In this document: piece after piece, positions 36,289 to 45,485 of the stretch
Layout: each line of letters starts with the position of its first letter
How positions within the stretch are numbered: position 1 is the stretch's first letter
Assembly (NCBI GenBank): GCA_963781785.1
Contig: CAWAHD010000003.1
Location: forward strand, 558,001-622,000
From: CAWAHD01 sp963781785
GTDB lineage: Bacteria; Planctomycetota; Planctomycetia; Isosphaerales; Isosphaeraceae
DNA: 64,000 nt
Reading direction: 5' to 3'
Translations under genes and position numbers: made by a program
Notes under the pieces: generated by a model
Databases searched by the model: none
The model's input: the letters and a program-made list of their open reading frames with translations, nothing else
Told to the model about the DNA's origin: nothing

Positions 36289-37659
36289 TCATGCTCCGGG
36301 CTTCTCGATCACGATATCGCCCAGATGGAGAGTCTCGCCGGGCTTTACGGTGAAGTCCTGGCGTAACTGGGGACCGGCTGGGTCACGAAATGTCGTGCGG
36401 TCGATGATGCGGTACATTGCGCCCGGGATCAGCGCGGGGAACGTGATTCGGCCGTCGGCATCGGCCACCGGATCATGCCCATAGTTGATCGGGTCAACCG
36501 CAGGCAATCGGGCCTCGTCGGCGAGCAGGAGCCCCGCGTTGCGCACCGCGATGCTGGCAGATGGGCCAGGCGTGACAACCATGGAGATCAGCCACGATTT
36601 GGAGAAGCCTGCGCGAGCGTTTCCACCCGGGTCGACAAGCCTCGCATGGGCCGTGCCACACGGCTCGAGCCGGACAGTCACCGGCCCAGTTAATGCCACC
36701 TTGGCCGAAAAGGAGACCGTTGCGCCGAGTTTACGGTTGGGCTCGAGGAAATAAATGGGCGTCTCGGTGTCGGGGTCGAGCCCGTGCAACTCAAAGCGGC
36801 CATCGCGTGCCTCGCCGTGCACGTCCCCCCGCCAGGCCTGTCGTACCGCACCCGACGGGCCCAGCATGACGCGGCTGATCATCCACGTATCCGGCACCGG
36901 CTGACCATCGGGGCCGATCACTTGACCCTTGATAGTGACGCCCCGGCGAAGCTCGACGTTGACTTGCGGCTCAGCCTGGCCCGGTTTCGGATCGCAGGTG
37001 ATGAAGGCATTGGAATACAATCGCCGGCCGCCGGGCTGGCCCATAAAAAACAAACCTTCACCGATCGCCTCCAACACGTAATCCGCGCCGGGTCCCTTGA
37101 TCGCAAGATGTCCCCGGATGGGCTGGGCCGCAAGTTGAAACGATCCATCCACTGCCGTCTTCACCTGTGTGCTCATATTCCCAGCTCCGGCACCTTGCCT
37201 GGACGGGGAATTGAACAACACCGTCGCTCCCGGCACCGGTTCCCTGGACCCCCGCTCGGTGACCTTACCGCGAATCAACACGCCACGCGACAGGGCCAGA
37301 TCGACGGAGTATTCAACAGTTCCTGTCGGCCAATCAAAGCTTCGCAAGGCGATCAAGTAGGGCTGCCCTTTGGGAGGATACGCTCTCACGACAAAGTGAT
37401 CGCCTGGCGAGGGATTCATGCGAAACCGCCCGTCCGCGTCTGCCTGAAATTCGGTGCTGGTGCCCACGCCATCCCGATCAGCCCTGACACTGAGCTCGGC
37501 ATGAGGAACTGGCTTGCCGGTGTCGGCATACGTAACGCGGCCGGTGATGATCTGCGCTGGTTGGAGCGCCAACGTCACTTGCTTCGAATCCGACGCTTCA
37601 TCCCACGGCCCGAAGACCAGTAAGGCCAACAGCGCCATTCTCATGCTGTTGGGTAACAT
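36289..37659 (-). CDS. Exported protein with carboxypeptidase-regulatory-like domains
   Basis: 456 residues from the ATG at 37659, which gives a short signal (MRMALLALLVFGPW). An upstream start at 37704 would lengthen the overlap with the TerC gene. At least three CarboxypepD_reg-like beta-sandwich domains are seen: IITGRVTYADTGKPVPHAEL, LIRGKVTERGSREPVPGATV and TIKGQVIGPDGQPVPDTWM. A further beta domain follows and the protein ends in DFTVKPGETLHLGDIVIEKP. Such proteins bind or display; no enzyme motif is visible. Its 5' end overlaps the 3' end of the TerC gene by 19 bases on the same strand. Confidence 0.78.
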   Translation of the reverse strand: MLPNSMRMALLALLVFGPWDEASDSKQVTLALQPAQIITGRVTYADTGKPVPHAELSVRADRDGVGTSTEFQADADGRFRMNPSPGDHFVVRAYPPKGQPYLIALRSFDWPTGTVEYSVDLALSRGVLIRGKVTERGSREPVPGATVLFNSPSRQGAGAGNMSTQVKTAVDGSFQLAAQPIRGHLAIKGPGADYVLEAIGEGLFFMGQPGGRRLYSNAFITCDPKPGQAEPQVNVELRRGVTIKGQVIGPDGQPVPDTWMISRVMLGPSGAVRQAWRGDVHGEARDGRFELHGLDPDTETPIYFLEPNRKLGATVSFSAKVALTGPVTVRLEPCGTAHARLVDPGGNARAGFSKSWLISMVVTPGPSASIAVRNAGLLLADEARLPAVDPINYGHDPVADADGRITFPALIPGAMYRIIDRTTFRDPAGPQLRQDFTVKPGETLHLGDIVIEKPGA

Positions 37660-38651
37660 GGATCGGAGGCCCTCCTGGGCAAGCAATACGGCAGCGGCCG
37701 ACACGAGTCACGAACTCCCGCGCGCCTCTTGTCATGTGGGACTGGGTTGGAGGTGGGCTTTCCACCCGGACGGCCCTGGTCATCGCTTACCCGTCCGTCC
37801 TGCGAACCTTCAGTTTCGCTCGACGGTCCGTTCCGGGGGCCTTGATTCTCGTCCGAGCTATCGCCCTGGGTGCCCGGGTCATCAAGGAGATTGAGACTTC
37901 CCTCCGCATCTTCCGATTCGGGAGGTCTCTTCCTGGGCTTGACCACCATGCTGACGACCGCGATCAGGAGCATCCCCGACCAGAAAACCCATTCATTGAT
38001 ATGGAAGGGCAGGTATTCGCCGGAGTGGAACCCGCTGATCAAAAGCTTGAGGCCGATCCACGCGACCAGGTAGTACGCTCCCTCGACCAATCCCGGAAAT
38101 CGATCGAGCAGCCACACGAAGTAGCGCACGGCGAACCGCATCGTGATGATGCCGAGAATCCCACCAGTCAGGAGGATGAACTTTTTCCCCCCGTCCCCGA
38201 AGCGTTCCGGGAAGTCATCGGACATGGTGACGGCGGCCAGAATCGAGTCGATCGAGAAAGCGATGTCGGCCAGCGTGATCGAGAGAACGGTCCCCCAGAA
38301 TCCCTTCCACCACCCCTGTGGTTTTGCACTCTGGTCGGCACCCTCGGTCCCTTCGGATCCGCGGTGCGTCACGAAATGCGAGACCGCGAGGTACAGCAAA
38401 TAAAGGCCGCCGATGACCTTGAAAATCCAGTACTGCTGCAGTTTGGTCGCTAATAGCACGGCAATAACGCGAAATCCGATGGCACCCCAGATCCCCCAAC
38501 GCAGGACGCGGCGCTGGTCGTGCCGTGGGAGATGCCGCACCATCAAGGCGAGCACCAGGGCGTTGTCGGCGCTCAGCAGACCCTCGATGAAGACGAGCAC
38601 GAGCACGTAGCCGAGGACCAGCGGGAGGTCGGAGAGCTCGAAAATCCACAT
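37641..38651 (-). CDS. TerC-family integral membrane protein
   Basis: 336 residues, with about seven membrane helices in the first 235. The family motifs are LVFIEGLLSADNALVLALMV (acidic residue pair in the first repeat) and ITLADIAFSIDSILAAVTMS (second repeat). Charged residues inside helices fit a metal-ion exporter; TerC/Alx-family proteins have been linked to Mn2+ export. The C-terminal about 100 residues are hydrophilic and low complexity. AGGAGG lies 11 bases before the ATG. I looked for a manganese (yybP-ykoY) riboswitch upstream and did not see one. Confidence 0.92.
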   Translation of the reverse strand: MWIFELSDLPLVLGYVLVLVFIEGLLSADNALVLALMVRHLPRHDQRRVLRWGIWGAIGFRVIAVLLATKLQQYWIFKVIGGLYLLYLAVSHFVTHRGSEGTEGADQSAKPQGWWKGFWGTVLSITLADIAFSIDSILAAVTMSDDFPERFGDGGKKFILLTGGILGIITMRFAVRYFVWLLDRFPGLVEGAYYLVAWIGLKLLISGFHSGEYLPFHINEWVFWSGMLLIAVVSMVVKPRKRPPESEDAEGSLNLLDDPGTQGDSSDENQGPRNGPSSETEGSQDGRVSDDQGRPGGKPTSNPVPHDKRRAGVRDSCRPLPYCLPRRASDPCYPTA

Positions 38652-38972
38652 GCGGCAAAAAACCTCCTGCGTGCTGTCCGCCGGGCCTGCGTGCGAATCA
38701 TGGACGGCACTTCCGGCCGCCGAGGGATCGGATCAACGCCCCGAAGAACCAAGAATTCATAATTACCACAATGGCAAGGCGGTAGCGACAGACCCTCCTG
38801 CCGGTGCCGGAGCGTTTCAGGTTCATGGGTGCGCTCGGGCGCCCCGCGTCTTGCCCGACGGTCCTGGTCCGATCGAGACCCGGGTATGGCCCGTGGCTGA
38901 GCGAACTCATAAGCTGGTCCATGCATCCTTGGCTCAGGAACGATCGTACCAGCCGTCGAAATCGATCCGGTC

Positions 38973-40646
38973 ATGCAAACAAAGGTTGGGTCGGGGTCGG
39001 GAAGACCGCGAGCCGAGGGTCGATTAATCGGTCGGCTGGCGGTGGCGATGGCCGTCTGCGCCGGCTTTTCAGTCATTCTAACCCTGGATGGCCCCGGGCT
39101 GACGATCGACGAGCCGCTCGACGTGGCGCCCGGGCGCACCTATCTCACAGTTCTTCGCGACCAGGGGTGGAAGTTTTTCGATTCCAAGGTCGTCGATCGG
39201 GTTTTCCGGGACAACGCCGAGCATCCTCCCCTGGGCCGGTGGCTGCTCGGAATCGCCTCGACCCTGGGCGAGCCATTTGCCGTGCTCTGGAAGGGCCCCG
39301 ACCCCACCGGGCAGTACGTGTTGGCCGGCCGGCTCGCCCCGGCGCTGGCATTCGCCGCACTCATGGGAGTGGTCTCTCAGGTCGCGGGCCGTCGCTGGGG
39401 GCTCCCCTCGGGTCTCGCGGCTGGATTTGCCTTGGTGGCGATGCCTCGAGTCTTCGCGCATGCCCATCTGGCAGCGCTCGACACCTTCCTGAGCTTGTTC
39501 TGGACCCTGGCATTGCTCGCCGGCGAACGAGCGCTCCGGTCGAGACGTCCCCTGGGCGCAATGGCCGCGGCCGGTGCGGTCTGGTCGCTCGCCCTCTTGA
39601 TCAAGATCCACGCCTGGTTTCTGCTGCCGATCCTCACTGTCTACTCGCTCTGGCGGCTGCCGCCGCGTCGAGCCCTGGCGGCGATGGCCATCTGGATCAC
39701 CGTCGGAATCACCTTGTTCTGGGCGGGCTGGCCCTGGCTCTGGTACTCTCCACTCGCGAAGCTGCAAGGCTACTTTGGCACGGGTGTGGACCGTCCGACG
39801 ATCTGGGTCCAGTATTTCGGCCGCGTGCTCGCCGATCGCGACGTGCCCTGGCATTACCCGTGGTTCTACTTCGCGGTCACAGTTCCCGTCGGCTTGCATC
39901 TCCTGGGAGCTGTCGGACTCGTCCAGGGTTGGAAGAACCGCCGGTCCGATTCGCTTCCCTTGCTCCTGGCCGCAACGATCGTGGCGTTTCTGGTGCTCTT
40001 CAGCACCAATGTGCCGGTCTACGACGGCGAGCGTCTGTTTTTGCATGTCTTTCCGGCCTGGTCGCTCTTGATCGGCCTCGGTTTCGGCTGGCTCTGGAGC
40101 CGGTTCGCCGCCCGGCCGCTCCGCATCGTCTTGACAGCACTTCTGCTCGTTCAAGGCTATGGCGTCGTTGCCTTGCATCCGTTCGGGCTCAGCTTCTACA
40201 GCGCTCTGGTCGGCGGCCTGCCGGGGGCCGAGCGGCTGGGGCTGGAACTGACTTACTGGAGCGACCCGGTCGACCAGGTGCTGCTCGATCAGCTTGCGCA
40301 GGCCGCCCGGCCAGAGGCCTCGGCCGCTCTGGTGCCCACGCTGTATCCGGGGCAGGGGGTCCGGACGACCAACCTCGCACTTTTCCGACGCCGGATCATC
40401 CTGGCGGATGAGCAGGAAGCCAGCCGTGCCGAGTGGATTGTCCTTTCGCGCCGAACTGCTTACTGGCGGCCCCAGGTCCGGGATCGGCTCGAGCGCGGAG
40501 GAGGAGAGAGGATCGCCATCCGCTCGCGGCAGGGAGTCTGGTTGTCGGCGTTATGGCACTTTCCAGCACCCCAGAGTCGCGCGCCCTCCAGCCCGGTGGC
40601 GCGCGATTCGATCCCGGCACCGATCCGGTCCCGGAAGGAACCCTAG
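38973..40646 (+). CDS. GT39/ArnT-like membrane glycosyltransferase
   Basis: 557 residues with about ten or more membrane helices. The first loop carries acidic residues (ILTLDGPGLTIDEPLDVAPG) and DNAEHPPLGRWLLGI, a 'E-H-P-P-L' signature of dolichyl-phosphate-mannose/ArnT-type enzymes. LAALDTFLSLFWTLALLAGE is also typical. The C-terminal about 150 residues form a soluble domain (LVPTLYPGQGVRTTNLALF). That 3' part, from about 40163, recurs as partial copies at about 46655-47130 and 48150-48470. The lipid-linked sugar donor and the acceptor are unknown. Confidence 0.85.
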   Translation: MQTKVGSGSGRPRAEGRLIGRLAVAMAVCAGFSVILTLDGPGLTIDEPLDVAPGRTYLTVLRDQGWKFFDSKVVDRVFRDNAEHPPLGRWLLGIASTLGEPFAVLWKGPDPTGQYVLAGRLAPALAFAALMGVVSQVAGRRWGLPSGLAAGFALVAMPRVFAHAHLAALDTFLSLFWTLALLAGERALRSRRPLGAMAAAGAVWSLALLIKIHAWFLLPILTVYSLWRLPPRRALAAMAIWITVGITLFWAGWPWLWYSPLAKLQGYFGTGVDRPTIWVQYFGRVLADRDVPWHYPWFYFAVTVPVGLHLLGAVGLVQGWKNRRSDSLPLLLAATIVAFLVLFSTNVPVYDGERLFLHVFPAWSLLIGLGFGWLWSRFAARPLRIVLTALLLVQGYGVVALHPFGLSFYSALVGGLPGAERLGLELTYWSDPVDQVLLDQLAQAARPEASAALVPTLYPGQGVRTTNLALFRRRIILADEQEASRAEWIVLSRRTAYWRPQVRDRLERGGGERIAIRSRQGVWLSALWHFPAPQSRAPSSPVARDSIPAPIRSRKEP

Positions 40647-41042
40647 CTGGGCCACGCACCTCCGTCGAATGCTGTTCGGGGAGTTCACGCTCCCAGTGCT
40701 GGGCCCCGGCACGTCACCCGGCCGGTTCCCGGCGCAAGCTCCGCACCCGGAGGGTCCGCTCCGTGGAGCGAAGACCCCGGCAACCGACTTGACAGGGACT
40801 AGCGATAACCGACTGACTTACTCGACGCGACCGAGATTCGACCACAGGCTCGCATCCGTGTGCCTAAAAAATAAAAATCTGTAAAAAATATTTGCGCCCG
40901 GCGAAGCTTTATTGATAGCCTTTTCATGATTTCTAGCTGGTTATCGGCCCGTCACAAGGAGAGGGGGGACTTGAATCCCGACGGACCGCGTGCGTAGATT
41001 CGTTCCAGCAGTTCATTCCACTTTCGACCGAGGGTGTTGCCG
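40647..41042. other. Non-coding interval with an AT-rich patch (about 40864-40935)
   Basis: About 395 bases between the glycosyltransferase and the accessory region. Bases 40864-40935 are A/T-dominated (AAAAAATAAAAATCTGTAAA), in sharp contrast with the surrounding high-GC sequence. It may hold a strong promoter for the exported-protein genes or mark an insertion border. No gene is seen here. Confidence 0.55.
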
Positions 41043-41601
41043 ATGCGCGCATCCTGGCACGCTCTTTCTGGCCCACGTTCGCTCTTCTGTGCTGCATCTG
41101 CGGCTGTGGTCGTGCTCGTTCCCACCATGGTCGTGGTTCTCGGCTCAAGGACGCCGGATCGTCCTGTTTCCACCTTCGAAGCCCCCCCCCCCTTCGACAA
41201 GTCCGGGGCGTTTGCCTTTTCCGCTCGAGATCAGCCCTGACCCAGTATCACTGGGAATACTGACTCCGGGACAATCGGCGAAAGCCGAGATCCCGTTGCG
41301 CAACACAGGGTCCGATTCCGCGGCGGTGGTGCGGATCGAGACCAGTTGTCCTTGCTTACGCGTGCGGCCGGGACGCGTGCTCGTTGGACCAGGGGAATCG
41401 GCCGCACTGACATTGACGTTCGACCCCACGCACGATCCTGGTTTTCGTGGTTGCCTGTCGGTCAGCGTGGAGGGGTATAGTGCCGCAGGTAACACCGTCT
41501 TTCGTATGCGCGTCGATCTGGAGGTGCGGCGCAGATCCGGAGAGGCCGCCGACAACGAGCACGCGAACGTGGCCCTTGCACCAATCGGGGAGCGCCCGTG
41601 A
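41043..41601 (+). CDS. Membrane-anchored DUF1573 protein, frame broken at a C11 run
   Basis: The N-terminal frame from the ATG at 41043 encodes a signal anchor (SLFCAASAAVVVLVPTMVVV). At 41182-41192 eleven C residues put the rest out of frame. With ten C residues the reading continues PPSTSPGRLPFPLEISPDPV, then LGILTPGQSAKAEIPLRNTG and RIETSCPCLRVRPGRVLVGP to 41601. That second part is a DUF1573 domain (Ig-like, with the usual S-C-x-C pair). The full protein would be about 185 residues. It may be a sequencing error or a slippage-prone on/off switch. Confidence 0.68.
41182..41192. repeat. C11 homopolymer inside the DUF1573 gene
   Basis: Eleven consecutive C residues, the longest homopolymer I noticed in the window. 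Ten or thirteen would keep the gene in frame; eleven does not. Homopolymers of this length are both error-prone in sequencing and known substrates for slipped-strand phase variation. Confidence 0.9.
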
Positions 41602-41747
41602 CCACCGCCCAAACTGCTCTGGTCCCGAAAAAACTGGTCTGCCCGACGGCCGCGGCCGTCCTGGGTGAATCAGGGGATTGCCTGGAAAACCAGCAGTGAC
41701 GTTTGCTTTTCAGCCCGAGCCTTCTACAAACTGAGTGGAGTCAAACG

Positions 41748-42260
41748 ATGCCAACGACACAGACCGTCTTGTCGTGGAAGCCACGTGTGTCGGTCGTCCT
41801 GCTTGTGGCGGCGGTTGTCGTTCTTGCCGCCGGTGCTGACGTGGAGAATCACCTGCTCAACGCGCGGGAGAAAGCGTCCATTCTTGCCGCCGATGGGAAT
41901 GTGGCGCCAGCGTGCTTCTTGATCAACAGCTACGATTGCACTTCTCTTAACGACTCCGAGGGTGTGACTGTCTGCGGACAACAGTCCTTCCCGAATTGCA
42001 CGGGGGACTGCGGGTCCGCTTGCTCGAACACCAAAGTCGACAGTTGGGCATGTCAGTCCATCGCCAACGCTGGTTACAACAGTTGTCCCAACTTCCAGCA
42101 AATGCCGATGGCTTCCTGCGGCTTCCAAACAACAGGCGGGGGTTGTGCGGGAGTCGATAAGGCCTGCACATGCATCAATGGCATCAACACAAAAACCAAG
42201 TGCAGTTTCGCCAACACACAGCCGAATCCATTGCCTCCGGCGTGTCCGCCGGCCGGGTAA
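41748..42260 (+). CDS. Cysteine-rich secreted protein
   Basis: 170 residues from the ATG at 41748 (GGAG eight bases upstream). A signal peptide (RVSVVLLVAAVVVLAAGADV) and a short Lys/Glu/Arg-containing segment lead to about 115 residues with 14 cysteines, including CTGDCGSAC and ACTCINGINT. An even number of cysteines and export point to a disulfide-stabilised extracellular protein. I recognise no named family. It lies among other exported proteins and upstream of a C39-like peptidase, which could process it; that link is speculative. Confidence 0.75.
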   Translation: MPTTQTVLSWKPRVSVVLLVAAVVVLAAGADVENHLLNAREKASILAADGNVAPACFLINSYDCTSLNDSEGVTVCGQQSFPNCTGDCGSACSNTKVDSWACQSIANAGYNSCPNFQQMPMASCGFQTTGGGCAGVDKACTCINGINTKTKCSFANTQPNPLPPACPPAG

Positions 42261-42501
42261 CGCGGCGACGCCGTGTACTGATGTCTTCAGTTCACAGCGC
42301 GCGTCAACAATCCCACGCCGTGGCGATTCGCACCAACCGTGCCAGCCGGACCGGTTGCTAGCGATCCACGCTTACTCATCCACAAGCGGCAGCGGGCGTA
42401 TCCAGGCGCCGTACCCTGCTTCACCGCGAAACCCTTAGAAATGTTTGTCAAGACTTCCCATGGACGGTCCCCTCTTCCAGGGACCCCGGAGATATCTCCG
42501 A

Positions 42502-43434
42502 ATGCACTACCTGATTATCGCGGCTTCGATTCTTGCCCAAGCGCAAGCCCAAACCCGCTCCGCTCAGAACTACCTCACTGTTGGCGAAGTTCTCGACCGC
42601 TGGGAGGCCGGGGCCGACCTTATCGAGTCGTACGATCTGAGCCTCAAGTTCACAGGGAAGATCCTCGTCGACAAGGAAAAAGGAATCGAGCGATTGCTTG
42701 CTGAGAAGAACGTCTCCCCATCCCCGCCAACTTATTCCCGAATCTATCGCAAAGCCGGCAAGCGGCGCGGAGAATTTGCGCGCGACGAGCACGGCCATTA
42801 CCCTCCCCCGATCATCTGGGACGGGAAAACCGCCTACAATTTTCAGCCCGACCTGTCCGTGGTGATCGCACATTATATTCTAGCCTTTGGAGGTGAGGAG
42901 AGTGAGGATTACGAGGCCGGGTACCGCATGGTTATGGGTACAATCGACCGGATCGCGCTTTCCAAAGCGCGAAAGTCGAGGCTGCTGCCGCGCGAAGGTA
43001 ACCTCTACGTCGTCGACGTTCCGGCGTCCCCCTTGGGTGATTTTAACAATGTACGCTGGCGGGTCTGGCTCGATCCTGACCGAAATTTCCTGCCTGTCCG
43101 ATTGACGCAGTGGATTGTGAAGAACAGGCGCGAGATGCTCAGCGCAGGGGTCGAAAACGAGTTGAGCGAGGTCGCTCCGGGGGTTTGGGCGCCAGTTCGG
43201 TCGACTAGGCGTCTGTTCCACAAGGATGAAAAATCTAAGATTTTCGGAAAGTGCGGGTACGTGTGTGAACTAAAGGTGATCGAAAATCAGTCAAAATTCA
43301 ATGGCGACGTTCCCGATGCGTTATTCGAGCCTAAAATCCCCAACGGTATGACCGTCATCGACCGGAACCGCAATGCCGTCTACACTTACGGCAGCAGCGA
43401 TCCTGGCAAGTACCTCGCTCAGCTCGCGCGATGA
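42502..43434 (+). CDS. Exported protein, LolA/outer-membrane-lipoprotein-sorting-like
   Basis: 310 residues from the ATG at 42502, chosen for its signal peptide MHYLIIAASILAQAQAQ; the frame is open from 42445. The mature part reads LTVGEVLDRWEAGADLIESY, then RIYRKAGKRRGEFARDE, IIWDGKTAYNFQP, 'NVRWRVWLDPDRNFLPVRLT' and DVPDALFEPKIPNGMTV. The pattern 'W...S.D...RR...G.EFA...W.DG..Y' resembles the LolA/LppX-type lipid-carrier half-barrel seen in many planctomycete exported proteins, but the match is loose. A small membrane ORF overlaps its end and could be its C terminus if a base is missing near 43430. Confidence 0.62.
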   Translation: MHYLIIAASILAQAQAQTRSAQNYLTVGEVLDRWEAGADLIESYDLSLKFTGKILVDKEKGIERLLAEKNVSPSPPTYSRIYRKAGKRRGEFARDEHGHYPPPIIWDGKTAYNFQPDLSVVIAHYILAFGGEESEDYEAGYRMVMGTIDRIALSKARKSRLLPREGNLYVVDVPASPLGDFNNVRWRVWLDPDRNFLPVRLTQWIVKNRREMLSAGVENELSEVAPGVWAPVRSTRRLFHKDEKSKIFGKCGYVCELKVIENQSKFNGDVPDALFEPKIPNGMTVIDRNRNAVYTYGSSDPGKYLAQLAR

Positions 43435-43600
43435 GAAGGCGAAGCTTAACCGGCTTACTCAGCGAACATCGCCGGCCACCGTGTTCATTCCGGGGAACGA
43501 ATCGCCGCGCTGGGCCGTTTCGGTACTGATCGGAACCGCGGCGGCGGCTGCATTCGTCGCGATCTACCTTGTACGGCGCAGGCGCGCAGAAGTGGGCTAG
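43373..43600 (+). CDS. Small ORF with one membrane segment, possible C-terminal anchor of the preceding gene
   Basis: 75 residues, overlapping the previous gene by about 60 bases. It ends with 'SPRWAVSVLIGTAAAAAFVA' and IYLVRRRRAEVG, a single membrane helix followed by a basic stop-transfer tail. The C39-like gene next door also ends in such an anchor. Either this is an independent small protein or a frameshift near 43430 has cut the anchor from the LolA-like protein. Confidence 0.4.
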   Translation: MPSTLTAAAILASTSLSSRDEKAKLNRLTQRTSPATVFIPGNESPRWAVSVLIGTAAAAAFVAIYLVRRRRAEVG

Positions 43601-43603
43601 CTC

Positions 43604-44314
43604 GTGAGCGGGATGCACTTCGAGCCTACTCTTGCTTCGGCGCGGGTGCTGAGTATCGTCGTAATGGCGTGCCTGAGCCCGCTGCAACAATTGAGCGTCG
43701 CAAGCGGGGCAGACCGACTGACCGAGGGACGACGCGAACCATACTGGTGCTGCGGTCTGAATTGCCTCACGGTCATCGCTCATTGGCACGGTGTCCACGT
43801 TCGCGTCAAATCGTTCGAAGAGATCCTCCGGCCTCGCGATAACGGCGACTGTTCGGTGGCCCAAATCGAGCGGGCGGCGCGGGCGGTTGGGCTTGATCCA
43901 ATCTGCGCCAGCGTCGACTGGAACACGTTACGCCACGTCCCTTTTCCATGCATCGTTCAATTGCGCAGCCCTACGCGCTATGCGACGGGCGGTCATTATG
44001 TCCTCTTGATGGGGCTCCATAGCGAAGGCGTCATCCTCCTGGACGCGCCTTCTCCCGGAACGGTCCACCCGTATGACGAATTTCGAAAGGATTGGACCGG
44101 GGTTGTCATTGCTATTCCGCGAGACGAAAACGAAAAGCGAGCCTTTGTCGCTCGGATTGGGAATTCCCCCTCGTGGACCGCCTGGGCGATTCGCGGGTCA
44201 ATCGTTGCCGTTCTCGGGGTCCTTGCTTCCCTCCTCAGTTACCGGAGCGTCCTCACGCGACGAACCAATCCGGCGACACTTCTGCCGCGCATCAGTAGTC
44301 CGTTCGGGCACTGA
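43604..44314 (+). CDS. C39-like cysteine peptidase, exported and membrane-anchored
   Basis: 236 residues. An N-terminal signal (RVLSIVVMACLSPLQQLSVA) is followed by the C39-type core. WCCGLNCLTVIAHWHGV lies where 'QCGxAxLxMxLxYYG' is expected, a helix reads CSVAQIERAARAVGLD, PFPCIVQL precedes the histidine motif GGHYVLLMGLHSEGVILLDA, and the Asp is in LLDAPSPG. A membrane segment near the C terminus (GSIVAVLGVLASLLSYRSVL) anchors it. C39 peptidases usually cut after double-glycine leaders inside ABC exporters. This one has no transporter domain, so its role is open. Confidence 0.75.
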   Translation: MSGMHFEPTLASARVLSIVVMACLSPLQQLSVASGADRLTEGRREPYWCCGLNCLTVIAHWHGVHVRVKSFEEILRPRDNGDCSVAQIERAARAVGLDPICASVDWNTLRHVPFPCIVQLRSPTRYATGGHYVLLMGLHSEGVILLDAPSPGTVHPYDEFRKDWTGVVIAIPRDENEKRAFVARIGNSPSWTAWAIRGSIVAVLGVLASLLSYRSVLTRRTNPATLLPRISSPFGH

Positions 44315-44353
44315 AAAGGCCTGATCGAGAAAGCCACTCAAAAGGAGCAGCGG

Positions 44354-45446
44354 ATGCGTCCTGAACGCAGGTTGATGCCGACCCGCCATCCGTCTATCGG
44401 TCCGTCCTCTCTCGGGACGATTACACTCTGGTTGGCGATCGCATCGAACATGTACCTTGGCGGGTGCATGAATCGGAATACTCCGCCGCGGTTTTACGTC
44501 CAGATGGCATCGATCGACCTCGGTGTCCTCGACCGAGGGAGTCACGAGTTCTCCCTGGCCATCGAAAACCGGGGAGATATGGTGCTGAATATCGAGAAAG
44601 TCACCAGCAGTTGCGCCTGCACGGTTGCTACGGTTCCCAGCGCACTGGCGCCAGGCGGAAAAGCACTGCTTCGCGGAAATGTAAACGTCGGTTCGGGACC
44701 GGGGTCGGCTCAGCTTTTCATCGCCAGCAACGATCCGGATAAGGAGCATGTCGTCCGTCTCGCTTGGTTCGGAAAATCAACACCCAAGCTGGTGCCATCG
44801 TCGCTGAACATCTCGCAGCGCACCGGCGGAAACCGCGGTTCGGGAGATCGAGATCTGCTATCCCGGCGGTGTGTCCGGGGGACATTTGACATTTCTGGGC
44901 GCATCAGATCTGCCGGACGGGTTGACCCTAGAGCTGGTTTCCGAGGAACCCAACGCAATCCGCGCGATCCCCGGTCTGGGCGTATCGCCCAAGGAAGCCC
45001 CATATCTGGTTGTCGGTAAGGCCATCCTCAGGCTTAAGAGCGTTTCCCCGAAGGAGTCGCCGGCGACGACATGCACCGTGAACGTGCGTCAGCGCGGAGT
45101 CGACTACAGGCTTCCTCTGACGATCGCCGTCGACGTCCAACAAGGCCTCCGCGCCAAGCCCGATCGTCTTCTGTTCAGCGCGAGTCGCCTTGATGGTCTT
45201 AAGAGGATCAAACGCAAGACGATCATCTATTCCGACACGAAGGATGGCGGTCGGCTCGAAGTCCTCCGGAGGCCGCTCTATCTCGACATCAACCTGGCAA
45301 GAGCCCAGAGCCCGACTCTGGAAACCACTATGACCGCACGCGTGTTGTCTTCCCCGCCTACCGGGTCGCGGGAGGACGAGATCGTGCTGAGGAATTCAAG
45401 AGGAACCGAAATAACGATTCCGGTCTACATCAGCTACGATCCGTAG
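44354..45446 (+). CDS. DUF1573 lipoprotein (frameshifted near 44818)
   Basis: The N terminus carries a lipoprotein signal ending in lipobox LGGC (ASNMYLGGCMNRN). The DUF1573 domain follows: FYVQMASIDLGVLDRGSHEF, 'SLAIENRGDMVLNIEKV' and TSSCACTVATVPSALAPGGK. After PSSLNIS a one-base shift around 44815-44822 leads into APAETAVREIEICYPGG and 'HLTFLGASDLPDGLTLELVS', which remains open to the stop at 45446. The joined product is about 363 residues with a second Ig-like region. It is likely anchored on the periplasmic or outer-membrane face and belongs to the same exported-protein run as the neighbours. Confidence 0.75.
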
Positions 45447-45485
45447 AGCCGCGCCGACCAGCGGCTGTCCGCGGAGGAAAATCAA

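Noticed and set aside
38652..38810. Manganese (yybP-ykoY) riboswitch upstream of the TerC gene
   Set aside because: Such elements often precede TerC-family genes, but I could not find the conserved core or a convincing stem here.
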